A stretch of DNA of 64,000 nucleotides from Streptomyces sp. 135. Lineage in GTDB: Bacteria; Actinomycetota; Actinomycetes; Streptomycetales; Streptomycetaceae. A model generated the notes under the pieces. The model made no database searches, was not told the origin of the DNA, and was given only the letters and a program-made list of their open reading frames with translations. The stretch spans positions 2,418,001-2,482,000 of the forward strand of contig NZ_CP075691.1 in NCBI RefSeq assembly GCF_020026305.1. The letters are read 5' to 3'. This document shows positions 18,401 to 26,727 of the stretch, piece after piece (positions within the stretch are counted from its first letter, which is position 1; every line of letters begins with the position of its first letter). The translations under genes and the position numbers were made by a program.

Positions 18401-18808
18401 GGCGAGGGCCTCGCCGCTCCACAGGGCGAGCGCGTCGTCGAGCAGGGCGGACGCCTTGGCCGGGTCGCCGTCGGCCAAGGCGCGGCCGCCCTCGCCGACC
18501 AGCCGGTCGAAGCGGAAGACGTCCACGTCGTCGGGGCTCGCGCACAGCCGGTAGCCGCCGTCCACCGAGGCGACGCGGTCGGCGCCCAGGGCCCTGCGGA
18601 GCCGGCCCACCAGCGCCTGGAGGGCGCCGCTCGCGTCGGCGGGCGGCTCGGCGCCCCATACCTCGTCGACCAGGACCGCGGCGGGCACCGCACGGTCCGC
18701 GCGCAGGGCGAGCGCCGCCAGGAGGGCGCGCAGGCGCGCGCCGCCGATGGGAACGGATGTTCCGTCGGCGCGGACAGCTCGGGTCGTCCCGAGAACGCGG
18801 TAACGCAC
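15404..18808 (-). CDS. AfsR/SARP-like regulator with ATPase and TPR-like regions
   Basis: A protein of about 1134 residues. The N-terminus (VRYRVLGTTRAV onward, about 1-95) is an OmpR-type winged helix, followed by a bacterial transcriptional activation domain to about 245 (QALRLRALRDAGRRAEALAAYE). A STAND/NB-ARC-type ATPase follows, with Walker A LGPGGAGKTR near 300 and Walker B MLVILDNCEH near 390. The remainder is helical and TPR-like. Such proteins activate secondary-metabolite or stress genes. An Asp/Asn/Ser tract near residues 562-578 is encoded by a trinucleotide-like repeat. The GTG at 18808 is chosen because the winged helix begins at once; the open frame extends far upstream through unrelated DNA. 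It is convergent with the DrrAB pair, which may be a target. Confidence 0.9.
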   Translation of the reverse strand: MRYRVLGTTRAVRADGTSVPIGGARLRALLAALALRADRAVPAAVLVDEVWGAEPPADASGALQALVGRLRRALGADRVASVDGGYRLCASPDDVDVFRFDRLVGEGGRALADGDPAKASALLDDALALWSGEALADLPDRAADAARWQARRLDARRAGLTAALALGRAEQVLPELTALCGIHPLDEPLQALRLRALRDAGRRAEALAAYEDIRRGMADRLGADPGAELQSLHAELLHARPVAPRPAQQPVQPAQPTQLVQPVRPRPPGNLRARLTSFVGREADIEALRADLTRARLVTLLGPGGAGKTRLSQEAAETLADDVPDGVWLAELAPVEDPADVPEAVLTALGARETVLRGAGAEEMRALSERHGEDPVARLVEHCAGRRMLVILDNCEHVVEAAARLADELLGRCPGLTVLATSREPLGVPGESLRPVEPLPEPVAVRLFAERGAAARPGFTVDDDPAAAAEICRRLDGLPLAIELAAARLRLLSLRQIADRLDDRFRLLTSGARTVLPRQQTLRAVVDWSWDLLDAPERAVLRRLSVFAGGCDLAAAEAVCARGDSDDSDDNDNNDNNDGSGASPYHVADSLGSLVDKSLVVATPSPLPGAGMRYQLLETVAEYAGERLDEAGDRADAERAHLVHYREVARTTDPELRGSGQLAAVERLEVEYENLRTALRHAVAAGDEQETLCLVLSLCWFWEIRGLRLEARNWSRDAMALGPDPFAPPVVPAPPLDEPCTAAPPPMRPEVLDEARRGVRLLDLACMDMDMDAWQTPEAEERLRGIREAYRPGLPQTCRIPGSLWFFAVMLGGDADMLRATLDKTVETCRELGYAWELASALQMRANILASHADRAGEASRDADEALRGFTRLGDAWGIAEALSARGESRERCGRFALAAEDYEAAIAYAEQLGAQSQVAVLRARLGSVLMESADGFERGEAILRDVLAGSGRAHTGEAAPAARLFLLGALGRTGRLDEAREHLRWLREEFTMVGYTVFDSFVLGLQAWLDTLDGRCAEGVAVARVAIQEARAPLSLMVAPHGVAAQLRIAARALAGLDGGSRAADAARLLAVAEREHPAGHFPNAMEREIHEDAARLARAALGAAAYEAAYAEGGDLTLDEATALCTATAPSR
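17075..17121. repeat. trinucleotide-like repeat encoding Asp/Asn tract
   Basis: GTCGTT/GTCGCT-type triplets repeat about 15 times inside the AfsR-like gene and encode a run of Asp, Asn and Ser. The tract sits between the ATPase region and the helical C-terminal part. Confidence 0.75.
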
Positions 18809-18899
18809 CGGCCCATTGTCCCTTCCGCGGTGGCCGCCGTGCGCCGTGCGCCCGTCCGAGGGCCCCGCGCCGCTCGACTCCCCTGCCCCCGCGCGCCGT

Positions 18900-19943
18900 T
18901 CAGGCGTCGCGGACCTCCAGCTCCACCAGGACGCCGGTCTCCTCCCGCCGGTATCCCGGCCCCTGTGTCGTACGGGACCGCTCCTCCGCCTGGAACCACT
19001 TCGGGCACGACTCGACGGGGCGCAGCCACCGCTCGCCGGGCACCGGCTGGTACGTCCGCGAGCCCTCGGCGGTCTCGGCGAAGCCCTGCGTGACGATGTG
19101 GATGGCTCGGACCCGGCCGACCGTGTCCGGCCACCGGCCGCCGTGCCGCTCGACGGTGAGCAGACCGGTGAGCCGGACGGGCTCGGGCGGGCTGGGGGCC
19201 GGGCGGTTCCACGGGACGGTGATGCCGTGGGCCTGAACGACCGCGGGCTCCCACAGCTCCTCGAAGCCGCCTTCGCCGTCGGCACCCTCGGCGCCGGCGC
19301 CCTCACTGACGGCGCCCTCACCGTCGGCACCTTCCCCGTCGGCGCCCTCACCGTCGGCACCTTCCCCATCGGCGCCCTCCCCGTCGACACCTTCCCCGTC
19401 GACACCTTCCCCGTCGGCGCCCTGACTGACGGCGTCCTCCCCGCCGTCGTCTCCCCCATCGGCGCCCCGACTGACGGCATCCTCCCCGCCGTCGTCTCCC
19501 CCATCGGCGCCCCGACTGACGGCATCCTCCCCGCCGTCGTCTCCCCCATCGGCGCCCCGACTGACGGCATCCTCCCCGCCGTCGTCTCCCCCATCGGCGC
19601 CCCGACTGACGGCATCCTCCCCGCCGTCGTCTCCCCCATCGGCGTCCTCCCTGTCGGAGTCCTGACTGCCGGGGCCCCCGAAGCAGCCGCCGCCCCCGAA
19701 GCCACCGTCACCCTCGAAGCCGTCACCGCCCCCGAAGCCACCGTCGTCCTCGGCCCAGTCCCCCTCCAACGCGTCCAACCGAACCACCGGACCCTCGATC
19801 TCGCTGCGGTCGGCCGCCCAGGCCGCGTCGTCCCGGCGGTCGCCGTCGACCCGCAGCGGCCACGCCACCTCGTCCCCGACGGCGAACGGCTCCCCGCAGC
19901 ACTCCATCTGCCAGTCCTCGTACATCACCTTCCACAGCGCCAT
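18900..19943 (-). CDS. DUF6578-like protein interrupted by acidic repeats
   Basis: A 347-residue protein. The first 60 residues (LWKVMYEDWQMECCGEPFAVGDEVAWPL and onward) and the last 125 resemble the actinobacterial DUF6578 family, whose function is unknown. Between them, from about 75 to 220, lies an Asp/Glu/Gly-rich insert: a 15-residue unit (ADGGDDGGEDAVSRG) four times perfectly plus partial copies, then many ADGEG/VDGEG pentads. The DNA repeats are nearly identical, so the insert has expanded recently. The ATG at 19943 is chosen over one at 19973 because the conserved block starts there. It precedes the AfsR-like gene on the same strand by 91 bases. Confidence 0.75.
   Translation of the reverse strand: MALWKVMYEDWQMECCGEPFAVGDEVAWPLRVDGDRRDDAAWAADRSEIEGPVVRLDALEGDWAEDDGGFGGGDGFEGDGGFGGGGCFGGPGSQDSDREDADGGDDGGEDAVSRGADGGDDGGEDAVSRGADGGDDGGEDAVSRGADGGDDGGEDAVSRGADGGDDGGEDAVSQGADGEGVDGEGVDGEGADGEGADGEGADGEGADGEGAVSEGAGAEGADGEGGFEELWEPAVVQAHGITVPWNRPAPSPPEPVRLTGLLTVERHGGRWPDTVGRVRAIHIVTQGFAETAEGSRTYQPVPGERWLRPVESCPKWFQAEERSRTTQGPGYRREETGVLVELEVRDA
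19290..19644. repeat. minisatellite: 15-bp and 45-bp tandem units
   Basis: Four perfect 45-bp copies lie at 19441-19485, 19486-19530, 19531-19575 and 19576-19620, with a truncated fifth to 19644. Upstream, 19290-19435 holds roughly 15-bp units (GACACCTTCCCCGTC and variants). All stay in frame within the DUF6578-like gene. Confidence 0.9.
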
Positions 19944-20040
19944 GGCCCCAGCTTCCCCGGAACTCCCCGGCATGTGCGAGACGTTTTCGCCGTACGCCCG
20001 CTACGGTCGGGCAGACCCGCGATCCCAGGAGCCCCGCCCC

Positions 20041-20844
20041 ATGACCACCGCCCCCATCCGACGCTCCGACCGGCGGATCAGTCCCGTCTTCCTCGGGATC
20101 GCCGCCGTCACGGCGGTCTCCGGCTGGGCCACCTGGACCGGCTTCTCGGACAACCCCGGGCTCGCCGTGTTCCTCTTCGTGACGGCGGCCTGGATCGTCT
20201 CCCTCTGCCTGCACGAGTACGCGCACGCCCGCACGGCCCTGCACAGCGGCGACATCACGATCGGCGCGAAGGGCTACCTGACGCTCAACCCGCTCAAGTA
20301 CACCCACGCGCTGCTCAGCATCGTGCTGCCCGTCGTCTTCGTGATCATGGGCGGCATCGGCCTGCCCGGCGGCGCCGTCTTCATCGAGCGGGGCCGGATC
20401 CGGGGCCGCTGGAAGCACAGCCTGATCTCGGCGGCGGGCCCGCTGACGAACGTGCTGTTCGCGGTGGTCTGCACGGCGCCGTTCTGGCTGGGCGCCCTGG
20501 ACGGCGTGCCGGACGCGTTCCGCTACGCCCTCGCGTTCCTCGCCCTGCTCCAGGTCACGGCGGCGATCCTGAACTCGCTGCCCATCCCGGGCCTCGACGG
20601 GTACGGCGTGATCGAGCCCTGGCTGTCGTACAGGATCCGGCGGCAGGTGGAGCCGTTCGCGCCGTTCGGGCTCCTCGCGGTCTTCGCGGTGCTGTGGATC
20701 CCGGAGGTCAACGGCGCCTTCTTCGACGCGATCGACGCGATCCTGCGCGGCCTCGGTGTCGACGAGTGGGACACCTCCTGGGGCCGGGACCTGTACCGCT
20801 TCTGGGACGGCACGGAGGAGGTCCCGCCGCCGCTCAGCCCGTAG
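20041..20844 (+). CDS. site-2 protease family (M50) membrane metalloprotease
   Basis: A 267-residue polytopic membrane protein. HEYAH at 58-62 is the HExxH zinc motif within a membrane helix, and NSLPIPGLDGYG (Asp at 186) supplies the third zinc ligand, both typical of M50 proteases that cut within the membrane. The GxxxN-like stretch SAAGPLTNVLFA also fits. Its substrate is unknown; these enzymes often process anti-sigma factors or membrane regulators. The ATG at 20041 is chosen because a longer frame adds only non-conserved sequence. Its stop overlaps the convergent small membrane protein gene by 11 bases. Confidence 0.88.
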   Translation: MTTAPIRRSDRRISPVFLGIAAVTAVSGWATWTGFSDNPGLAVFLFVTAAWIVSLCLHEYAHARTALHSGDITIGAKGYLTLNPLKYTHALLSIVLPVVFVIMGGIGLPGGAVFIERGRIRGRWKHSLISAAGPLTNVLFAVVCTAPFWLGALDGVPDAFRYALAFLALLQVTAAILNSLPIPGLDGYGVIEPWLSYRIRRQVEPFAPFGLLAVFAVLWIPEVNGAFFDAIDAILRGLGVDEWDTSWGRDLYRFWDGTEEVPPPLSP

Positions 20845-21022
20845 GGGCGGAAGCGTCCCCGCGCAGCTTCGCCCGCCGCAGGTAGAACCACGCCATGTTC
20901 GACGAGAGCCCCGCGAGCAGCACCCATACGATCCCGAGCCAGCTGCCCTGCACGAAGGAGATCACGGCGGCGGCGACGGCGAGCGCGCAGACCACGAGGG
21001 CGTACAGAGCGAGGCGGGGCAT
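20834..21022 (-). CDS. small two-helix membrane protein, hypothetical
   Basis: A 62-residue protein with two hydrophobic helices (about 5-22 and 28-47) and a basic C-terminal tail (YLRRAKLRGD). A CAGGAG ribosome binding site lies 9 bases before the ATG at 21022. It converges on and overlaps the M50 protease gene by 11 bases. I do not recognise a family. Confidence 0.65.
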   Translation of the reverse strand: MPRLALYALVVCALAVAAAVISFVQGSWLGIVWVLLAGLSSNMAWFYLRRAKLRGDASAPTG

Positions 21023-21129
21023 GGGGGTCGGCTCCTGTCGGGCGAGGTATGGCTGACGTACCCCTCCAGTGTCCCCCATGCCTCCTGTCCCCCATGCCGC
21101 CGCCCGCCCCGCCACGTCCCTCCGGGTCC

Positions 21130-21870
21130 CTACACGTCGGTGACCCGCAGCCCCGCGTGCGCCTTGTAGCGGCGGTTGACGGAGATCAGGTTGGCGACCA
21201 GGGACTCCACCTGGTGGGCGTTGCGCAGCCGTCCGGCGAAGACGCCGCGCATGCCGGGGATGCGGGCGGCGAGCGCCTGCACGACGTCCGTGTCGGCGCG
21301 GCTCTCGCCGAGGACCATGACGTCGGTGTCGATCTCCTCGACGTCGGCGTCCTGGAGCAGCACGGCCGACAGGTGGTGGAAGGCGGCCGTGACGCGGGAG
21401 TCCGGCAGCAGGGCGGCGGCCTGCTCGGCGGCGCTGCCCTCCTCGGGCTTGAGGGCGTAGGCGCCCTTCTTGTCGAAGCCGAGCGGGTTCACGCAGTCGA
21501 TCACGAGCTTGCCGCGCAGGTCCTCGCGCAGCGCTTCGAGAGTCTTGCCGTGGCCGTCCCACGGCACGGCGACGATCACGATGTCGCTGCGCCGGGCGCA
21601 CTCCGCGTTCTCGGCGCCCTCGACGCCGAGGCCCAGCTCGTCGGCGGCGGCCTGCGCGCGCTCCGCCGCGCGGGAGCCGATGATCACCTTCTGGCCGGCG
21701 CGGGCGAGGCGGTAGGCGAGGCCGCGCCCCTGGTCGCCGGTGCCGCCGAGGACACCCACGACGAGCCCGGACACGTCGGGCAGCTCCCAGGGATCCTTGG
21801 CCGGGGCCTTGGCGGGAGCCTTCTGCGCACTGTCCGCGGCACTGTTCGCGGCACTGTCTGTAGAGGTCAT
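21130..21870 (-). CDS. npdG: NADPH-dependent F420 reductase
   Basis: A 246-residue F420:NADP+ oxidoreductase that moves hydride between NADPH and cofactor F420. The Rossmann loop VVGVLGGTGDQGRGLAYRLA at about 36-55 and the NADP phosphate-binding IIGSRAAERA fit the family, as do the later IVAVPWDGH, VIDCVNPL and VTAAFHHLSA blocks. The N-terminus has an Ala/Lys-rich tail of about 27 residues that is not part of the domain. It supplies F420H2 for F420-dependent reductases, which are common in Streptomyces metabolism. A small membrane protein gene follows on the same strand, 107 bases after. Confidence 0.93.
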   Translation of the reverse strand: MTSTDSAANSAADSAQKAPAKAPAKDPWELPDVSGLVVGVLGGTGDQGRGLAYRLARAGQKVIIGSRAAERAQAAADELGLGVEGAENAECARRSDIVIVAVPWDGHGKTLEALREDLRGKLVIDCVNPLGFDKKGAYALKPEEGSAAEQAAALLPDSRVTAAFHHLSAVLLQDADVEEIDTDVMVLGESRADTDVVQALAARIPGMRGVFAGRLRNAHQVESLVANLISVNRRYKAHAGLRVTDV

Positions 21871-21900
21871 GGGGCGACCTTACTCACCGGTCACAGCCGG

Positions 21901-22977
21901 CTACACGAGTTCCCCCAACGGGATCCGGCGGAAGGTGATCGTCTCGTACGCGCTGAAGTCGCCCGTCTCGTAGAGGAGCCCGACGCTCTCCTCGTCGAGG
22001 CGTACGAGATCGGAGTACGCGGCCGGCAGCCCGTCGACCGTGTGGGCGGTCCGCCAGGTGGCGCCGGAGTCGGTGGAGCGGCGCACGGTCATCAGGGCGC
22101 GGAAGCCGGGGTCGGCGGGACCGGAGAAGAGGAGTACGTCGGGGTCGCGCACCTGGAGGACGCTGCCCTCGACCACGGGCCCGGTGAGACCGGCCTGCGG
22201 GCGGAAGGGCCTGACGAGGCTCCGGCCGCCGTCGCGGGAGTGGGCGTCGGCGCGGTTGCCGGGGGCCGGGGAGTCGTTGCGGGTGTTGAAGTACAGGCGT
22301 CCGTCGGGGAGTTCGGCGGCGGTGGTCTCGTTCACGTTGATGTAGCCGTTGGTGTTGTCGTCGATGTAGCCGATGCGCCAGGTGGCGCCGGAGTCGTCGC
22401 TGAGCAGGCAGTGGCCGCCGTTGTACTTGCCCTCGGTGCCGTTGTCCGTCCCCGTCGGCGGCAGGGAGTGGTTGGCGGGGACGACGACGCGGCCGGTGGT
22501 GAGCTGGATGGCGTGGCCTGGTGTGGTGGCGTACCACCGCCAGTTCGTCTTCTTCACCTGGCCGGTGATCTCGCGCGGGGCGGACCAGGTGCGGCCGTCG
22601 TCGTCGCTGTGCTGCACCCACACGCGCCGCCCGGCGGCCGCGGAGACCTTGCCGCGGCGGATGGCGTCCTCGGTGGCGGAGGCGGCGTTCCTGACGTGGA
22701 CGAGCAGGATCCGGCCGGTGGCGAGGACGACGGGGGCGGGGTTGCCCGCGAGGTCGGTGCCGTTCTTGCCGACGACCTGGAGCGGGCCCCAGGTGCGGCC
22801 GCCGTCGAAGGAGCGCCTGAGGACGATGTCGATGTCGCCGAAGTCCTCCTGGGAGCCGACGCGGCCCTCGCAGAAGGCGAGGACGGTGCCGCGGGCGGTG
22901 GCCACGACGGCCGGTATGCGGAAGCTCGCGTAGCCCTCGCGACCCGCGCGGAAGGGAACAGACGTCTCATAAGTCAT
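21901..22977 (-). CDS. sialidase (GH33)-like beta-propeller protein, no signal peptide
   Basis: A 358-residue protein of the BNR/sialidase fold. The N-terminal YASFRIPAVV holds the FRIP motif, whose arginine binds the sialate carboxylate. Asp-boxes of the SxDxGxTW type appear several times (SFDGGRTWGP, SDDDGRTWSA, SDDSGATWRI, STDSGATWRT). The C-terminal Tyr/Glu region (YSDLVRLDEESVGLLYE) matches the catalytic Tyr-Glu area. Unlike most bacterial sialidases it has no export signal from the ATG at 22977, which has a GAGGG ribosome binding site 8 bases upstream. It may act inside the cell, leave by a non-classical route, or have a different substrate. Confidence 0.88.
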   Translation of the reverse strand: MTYETSVPFRAGREGYASFRIPAVVATARGTVLAFCEGRVGSQEDFGDIDIVLRRSFDGGRTWGPLQVVGKNGTDLAGNPAPVVLATGRILLVHVRNAASATEDAIRRGKVSAAAGRRVWVQHSDDDGRTWSAPREITGQVKKTNWRWYATTPGHAIQLTTGRVVVPANHSLPPTGTDNGTEGKYNGGHCLLSDDSGATWRIGYIDDNTNGYINVNETTAAELPDGRLYFNTRNDSPAPGNRADAHSRDGGRSLVRPFRPQAGLTGPVVEGSVLQVRDPDVLLFSGPADPGFRALMTVRRSTDSGATWRTAHTVDGLPAAYSDLVRLDEESVGLLYETGDFSAYETITFRRIPLGELV

Positions 22978-23056
22978 CCCTCGCCCTTCCCCACTCCGGG
23001 GGAATTCCGGGTGAACTCCCGGTCACGACTGACCTGTCGGGGCAAGATGCGGCGCC

Positions 23057-23674
23057 ATGGACGCCGTACGGGTGGCGCTGTTGCGCGAAGTGCTCGCAGG
23101 GACCGAGTGGCTCGGCGCCACGCGCCGCTTCGCGGGGTCCCTGCGGTCGTCCGTGGTACCGCACGGCGGCGGACTGCTGCTCGTCGGGACCCGGGCCTAC
23201 GAACCCTGGCATCTGGCCGCCCACCTGGTGGACGAGGCGGCCTGGTCCGGCACGCCGGAGCTGACCCCCACCCTCGTACGGCACCGGGTCCTCGCCTCCG
23301 ATCCCGCGCACCTGTCGACCGGCCTCGGCCGGATCGAGGCCGCGCGGCGCGGCGAGACGCTGCTGGTCGTGGCGCCGGAGGCGCCGGACGCCGGGCTGCT
23401 CACGCGCGTGCACGACGCGCGGCGGGCCGGGGCGACCGTCCTCGCGCTCGGCTCCGACGACCGGGACCTGAGCGCCCTGTCCCACGAGGCGCTGGCGGTC
23501 CCCGGGGAGGACTCCGGAACGGCACACGACCTCGACCTGGACACGGTGCAGCACCTGGTGAGCGCGGCGGCCGGGGAGAACGCCCTGCCCGTGGCGCGGG
23601 GACGCCGCCGCTTCCGCGACCGGCTCTCGCGCCTCGCCGACCAGCTGACGTCACCGCCGCCGACGCGGTGGTGA
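23057..23674 (+). CDS. conserved hypothetical protein, possibly SIS-like
   Basis: A 205-residue soluble protein with alternating beta-strands and helices (LLLVGTRAYEPWHLAAHL, TLLVVAPEAPDAGL, ATVLALGSDDRDLSALSHEAL) that look like a sugar-isomerase or Rossmann-type sheet. The C-terminus is basic (RGRRRFRDRLSRLADQL). I do not recognise a named family and give no function. It stands alone, 64 bases before the next exporter gene on the same strand. Confidence 0.65.
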   Translation: MDAVRVALLREVLAGTEWLGATRRFAGSLRSSVVPHGGGLLLVGTRAYEPWHLAAHLVDEAAWSGTPELTPTLVRHRVLASDPAHLSTGLGRIEAARRGETLLVVAPEAPDAGLLTRVHDARRAGATVLALGSDDRDLSALSHEALAVPGEDSGTAHDLDLDTVQHLVSAAAGENALPVARGRRRFRDRLSRLADQLTSPPPTRW

Positions 23675-23738
23675 GCGGTCCCCGCGCCGCGGAAATTCGG
23701 TTGCCCGGTGCGTCGGGCGGCACTGAACATGAGTTCTC

Positions 23739-25019
23739 GTGCCTCTCTCCGCGATCCTGCCCGACCTCTCCCCGTGGCGCTCCACGCGTGACTTCCGGCT
23801 GCTGTGGGTGCAGGGGCTCGTCACGTACTTCGGCAGCTTCATGGCGATGGTCGCGCTGCCGTTGCAGATCAAGGAGCTGACGGACTCGCCGCTCGCGGTG
23901 GGGGCGATGGGCGCGGTGGAGCTCGTGCCGCTGATCGTCTTCGGGCTGTACGGCGGTGCCCTCGCCGACGCCGTGGACCGGCGCAAGGTGATCCTCCTGA
24001 GCGAGGCCGCGCTGGGCCTGCTGGCCGTGGTCCTGCTGGTGAACGCGCTGCTGCCGTCCCCGCTGCTGTGGCCCCTGTACGTCGTCGCGGCCGGCGTCTC
24101 GGCGCTCGCCGGGCTGCAACGCCCGGCACTCGACTCCCTGATGGCGCGGATCGTGCCGCACGACCAGCTGACGGCGGCCGCGGCACTGAACTCGTTCCGC
24201 TGGAACGTGGGCGCGATCGCCGGCCCGTCGCTCGCGGGCCTCGTCGTCGCGTTTGCCGGGCACGCGTCCGCGTACGCCGTGACGGTCGTCTGCTTCACCG
24301 TCTCGGTCCTGCTGTGCACCCGGCTCTCCCCGGCGCCCGCCGCGCACGACGCGGAGAAGCCGTCCCTGAAGGGCCTCGCGGAGGGCGCGCGGTACGCGTG
24401 GTCGCGGCCGGTGCTCCTCGGTACGTACGCGGTGGACATGGCGGCGATGTTCTTCGCCTTCCCGAACACGGTCTTCCCGTTCCTCGCGGACGAGCTGGAC
24501 GCCGAGTGGTCGCTCGGCCTGATGTACGCGGCCGGGGCGGTGGGGTCACTGCTGCTCGGCCTCACCAGCGGCTGGACGTCGCGGGTGCGGCGGCACGGGC
24601 TGCTCGTGGTGTTCGGGGCGGCGGGGTGGGGGCTCGCGATCACGGCGGCGGGCTGGTTCGCGAACGTGTGGGTGGTGCTTGGGTGCCTGGCGCTGGCGGG
24701 CGCCGGGGACATGCTGAGCGGCCTCGGCCGCTCCACCATCTGGAACCAGACGATCCCCGACGAGCTGCGCGGACGCCTCGCCGGCATAGAGGTGCTGTCC
24801 TACAGCGTCGGCCCGCAGCTGGGCCAGGTCCGCGCGGGCGCGGCGGCGGGCTGGACCGGCACCCGGTCCGCCATCTGGTCCGGCGGCGTCGCCTGCGTGG
24901 CCTCGGTCGCCGTCCTCGCGGCGGCGCTGCCACGGCTCATCTCCTACGACGCCACAACGGACCCGGACGCGAGGCTCCGCCGGGACCGGGACGCGACGAG
25001 GGCGACGGCGACGCCGTAG
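23739..25019 (+). CDS. MFS exporter, EntS-like
   Basis: A 426-residue 12-helix major facilitator protein of the MFS_3/EntS-like type. [27 protein letters not shown] in helix 1 and [14 protein letters not shown] after helix 2 are typical; the late [24 protein letters not shown] block is shared by siderophore exporters of this group. It could export a siderophore or another small molecule, but no siderophore genes adjoin it. The GTG at 23739 is preceded by a weak purine stretch. A repeat-rich, apparently non-coding stretch follows. Confidence 0.88.
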   Translation: MPLSAILPDLSPWRSTRDFRLLWVQGLVTYFGSFMAMVALPLQIKELTDSPLAVGAMGAVELVPLIVFGLYGGALADAVDRRKVILLSEAALGLLAVVLLVNALLPSPLLWPLYVVAAGVSALAGLQRPALDSLMARIVPHDQLTAAAALNSFRWNVGAIAGPSLAGLVVAFAGHASAYAVTVVCFTVSVLLCTRLSPAPAAHDAEKPSLKGLAEGARYAWSRPVLLGTYAVDMAAMFFAFPNTVFPFLADELDAEWSLGLMYAAGAVGSLLLGLTSGWTSRVRRHGLLVVFGAAGWGLAITAAGWFANVWVVLGCLALAGAGDMLSGLGRSTIWNQTIPDELRGRLAGIEVLSYSVGPQLGQVRAGAAAGWTGTRSAIWSGGVACVASVAVLAAALPRLISYDATTDPDARLRRDRDATRATATP

Positions 25020-25385
25020 CTTCCGGGGCTTCCGGGGCTTCCGGCAGCTACCGGGGCCTCGCGGGCGTCCAGGACTCCCCGGGCCACCAGCAGCTTCCGG
25101 GGGCCGCTGGGGCTTCCGGCTACCGGGGGCATCCGGGCCCCGGGGCTACCGGGAGCTTCCCGGGCGTCCGGGGCTTCGCGGACGTCCGGGGCTACCGCGG
25201 CTACTGGGGCTCCGGGGCTACCGCGGGCGTCCGGGGCCTCCCGGGCGTCCGGCGCCTCGGGGGCGTCCGGCGCCTCGGGGGCGTCCGGCGCCTCGGGGGC
25301 GTCCAGGCCCCCACCCCGGCCCCTCGCAGCGGACTACGGGGCGGCCCCACCGGACCACCCCGCCCCGCCGAAGCCCCCGGCAGGG
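25020..25385. repeat. low-complexity GC-rich spacer with 18-bp tandem repeats
   Basis: This 366-base gap between the MFS gene and the small minus-strand gene holds no credible gene. It consists of decayed repeats of the forms CTTCCGGGG and CTACCGGGG, followed by 3.4 perfect copies of an 18-bp unit (GGGCGTCCGGCGCCTCGG) at 25243-25304. Reading frames across it are Gly/Arg/Ser-rich artefacts. Confidence 0.75.
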
Positions 25386-25613
25386 TCAGTCGTCCTCGCC
25401 GCGCCCCACCGTGTCGTGCCACCGCGGGTCGTTCTCCCATTCGAGGTTCCGCTCCGCGGCCGTCCGCATCGCCTGTTCGGCGTCCGCGCGTGAGGCGTAG
25501 GGGCCCATCCGGTCCTTGCCGGGACACTCGGGGCCCTCTTCGACCTTCTTGTGCTCCAGGCAGTAGTACCACTCGCCCGGCTTGCCGACCGTCCGCTTCT
25601 TGAACAGCGCCAT
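25386..25613 (-). CDS. small conserved hypothetical protein
   Basis: A 75-residue soluble protein. It contains two cysteines (YYCLEHKK and GPECPGKD), then [20 protein letters not shown], which looks like an SPOR-like or short helical repeat, and an acidic tail. The sequence is what one expects of a small conserved Streptomyces protein, with a GGGAG ribosome binding site upstream of the ATG at 25613. It is divergent from map. The function is unknown. Confidence 0.75.
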   Translation of the reverse strand: MALFKKRTVGKPGEWYYCLEHKKVEEGPECPGKDRMGPYASRADAEQAMRTAAERNLEWENDPRWHDTVGRGEDD

Positions 25614-25693
25614 GACCGCCCGCTCCCGTCATCCGTTCCGGTCCCGCTCTCTGACGCCATGCTGCCCCACGACGGCTGGCTAGACTCGCTCGC

Positions 25694-26551
25694 ATGTCTG
25701 GCCAGTCACTGCTCGTCCCAGGGGAGCTCTCCCCCGTCCGCTCCGTACCCGGCAACATCAGGCGCCCGGAGTACGTGGGAAAACCCGCCCCCACCCCGTA
25801 CACGGGGCCCGAGGTGCAGACCCCCGAGACCATCGAACTGATGCGTACCGCGGGCCGCATCGCCGCCCGCGCCATGGAAGAGGCCGCGAAGCACATCGCG
25901 CCCGGTGTGACCACCGATGAGCTGGACCGTGTCGCGCACGAGTACATGTGCGACCACGGCGCCTACCCCTCCACGCTCGGCTACCGCGGCTTCCCGAAGT
26001 CGCTGTGCAGCTCGATCAACGAAGTCATCTGCCACGGAATCCCGGACTCCACCGTCCTCAAGGACGGCGACATCATCAACCTCGACGTCACGGCGTACAT
26101 CGGCGGCGTGCACGGCGACAACAACGCCACCTACCTCGTCGGCGACGTCGACGAGGAGTCGAAGCTGCTCGTCGAGCGGACCCGCGAGTCCCTCAACCGC
26201 GCCATCAAGGCCGTCAGGCCCGGCCGCCAGATCAACATCATCGGCCGCGTCATCGAGTCGTACGCCAAGCGGTTCGGCTACGGCGTCGTGCGTGACTTCA
26301 CCGGTCACGGCATCAACACGTCCTTCCACTCCGGACTGATCGTCCCCCACTACGACAGCCCGCATGCGACGACCACCATCCAGCCCGGCATGACGTTCAC
26401 GATCGAGCCGATGCTGACCCTCGGCACGCACGAGTACGACATGTGGGACGACGGCTGGACCGTCGTCACCAAGGACAGGAAGCGGACCGCGCAGTTCGAG
26501 CACACGCTGGTGGTGACGGACACCGGGGCGGAGATCCTCACGCTTCCCTGA
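25694..26551 (+). CDS. map: type I methionine aminopeptidase
   Basis: A 285-residue type I methionine aminopeptidase, which removes initiator methionine from new proteins. The five metal ligands are visible: Asp131 (NLDVT), Asp142 (HGDNN), His205 (FTGHGI), Glu238 (FTIEPM) and Glu269 (FEHTL). The N-terminal roughly 40 residues carry the PEYVGK-type SH3-binding-like extension seen in actinobacterial MetAP1c forms. Streptomyces usually keep more than one map gene; this one is not in the ribosomal-protein cluster. It is monocistronic by context. Confidence 0.95.
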   Translation: MSGQSLLVPGELSPVRSVPGNIRRPEYVGKPAPTPYTGPEVQTPETIELMRTAGRIAARAMEEAAKHIAPGVTTDELDRVAHEYMCDHGAYPSTLGYRGFPKSLCSSINEVICHGIPDSTVLKDGDIINLDVTAYIGGVHGDNNATYLVGDVDEESKLLVERTRESLNRAIKAVRPGRQINIIGRVIESYAKRFGYGVVRDFTGHGINTSFHSGLIVPHYDSPHATTTIQPGMTFTIEPMLTLGTHEYDMWDDGWTVVTKDRKRTAQFEHTLVVTDTGAEILTLP

Positions 26552-26649
26552 GCCGCGTGAGCCGCTCGAGGCTCGTGAGGCGCAGCGGTGGTTGCCCCAT
26601 TCGGGAACGGGTAGCGTTTTTACCGACAGGACGTCGGGAACCAGTTGAC

Positions 26650-26668
26650 TTAGGTAAGCCTAACTTGC
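26650..26668 (+). promoter_or_regulatory. iron box (DmdR/IdeR type) upstream of heme oxygenase
   Basis: TTAGGTAAGCCTAACTTGC matches the actinobacterial iron-box consensus TTAGGTTAGGCTAACCTAA at 14 of 19 positions and overlaps a TTGACT promoter-like -35 element at 26645-26650. It lies 60 bases upstream of the heme oxygenase start, consistent with iron-dependent repression. Confidence 0.8.
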
Positions 26669-26727
26669 CATGATCTCCCCACGGTCGCTGGTTCCCGCCA
26701 CCCGTCACCCGGCTCCTGGAGGCCCTC

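Noticed and set aside
18809..19741. N-terminal extension of the AfsR-like regulator to 1445 residues
   Set aside because: The extension is read through the DUF6578 gene and its repeats; the winged helix starts at 18808.
23804..25603. 599-codon frame continuing through the 25020-25385 repeats
   Set aside because: Shadow of the MFS gene extended by low-complexity sequence.
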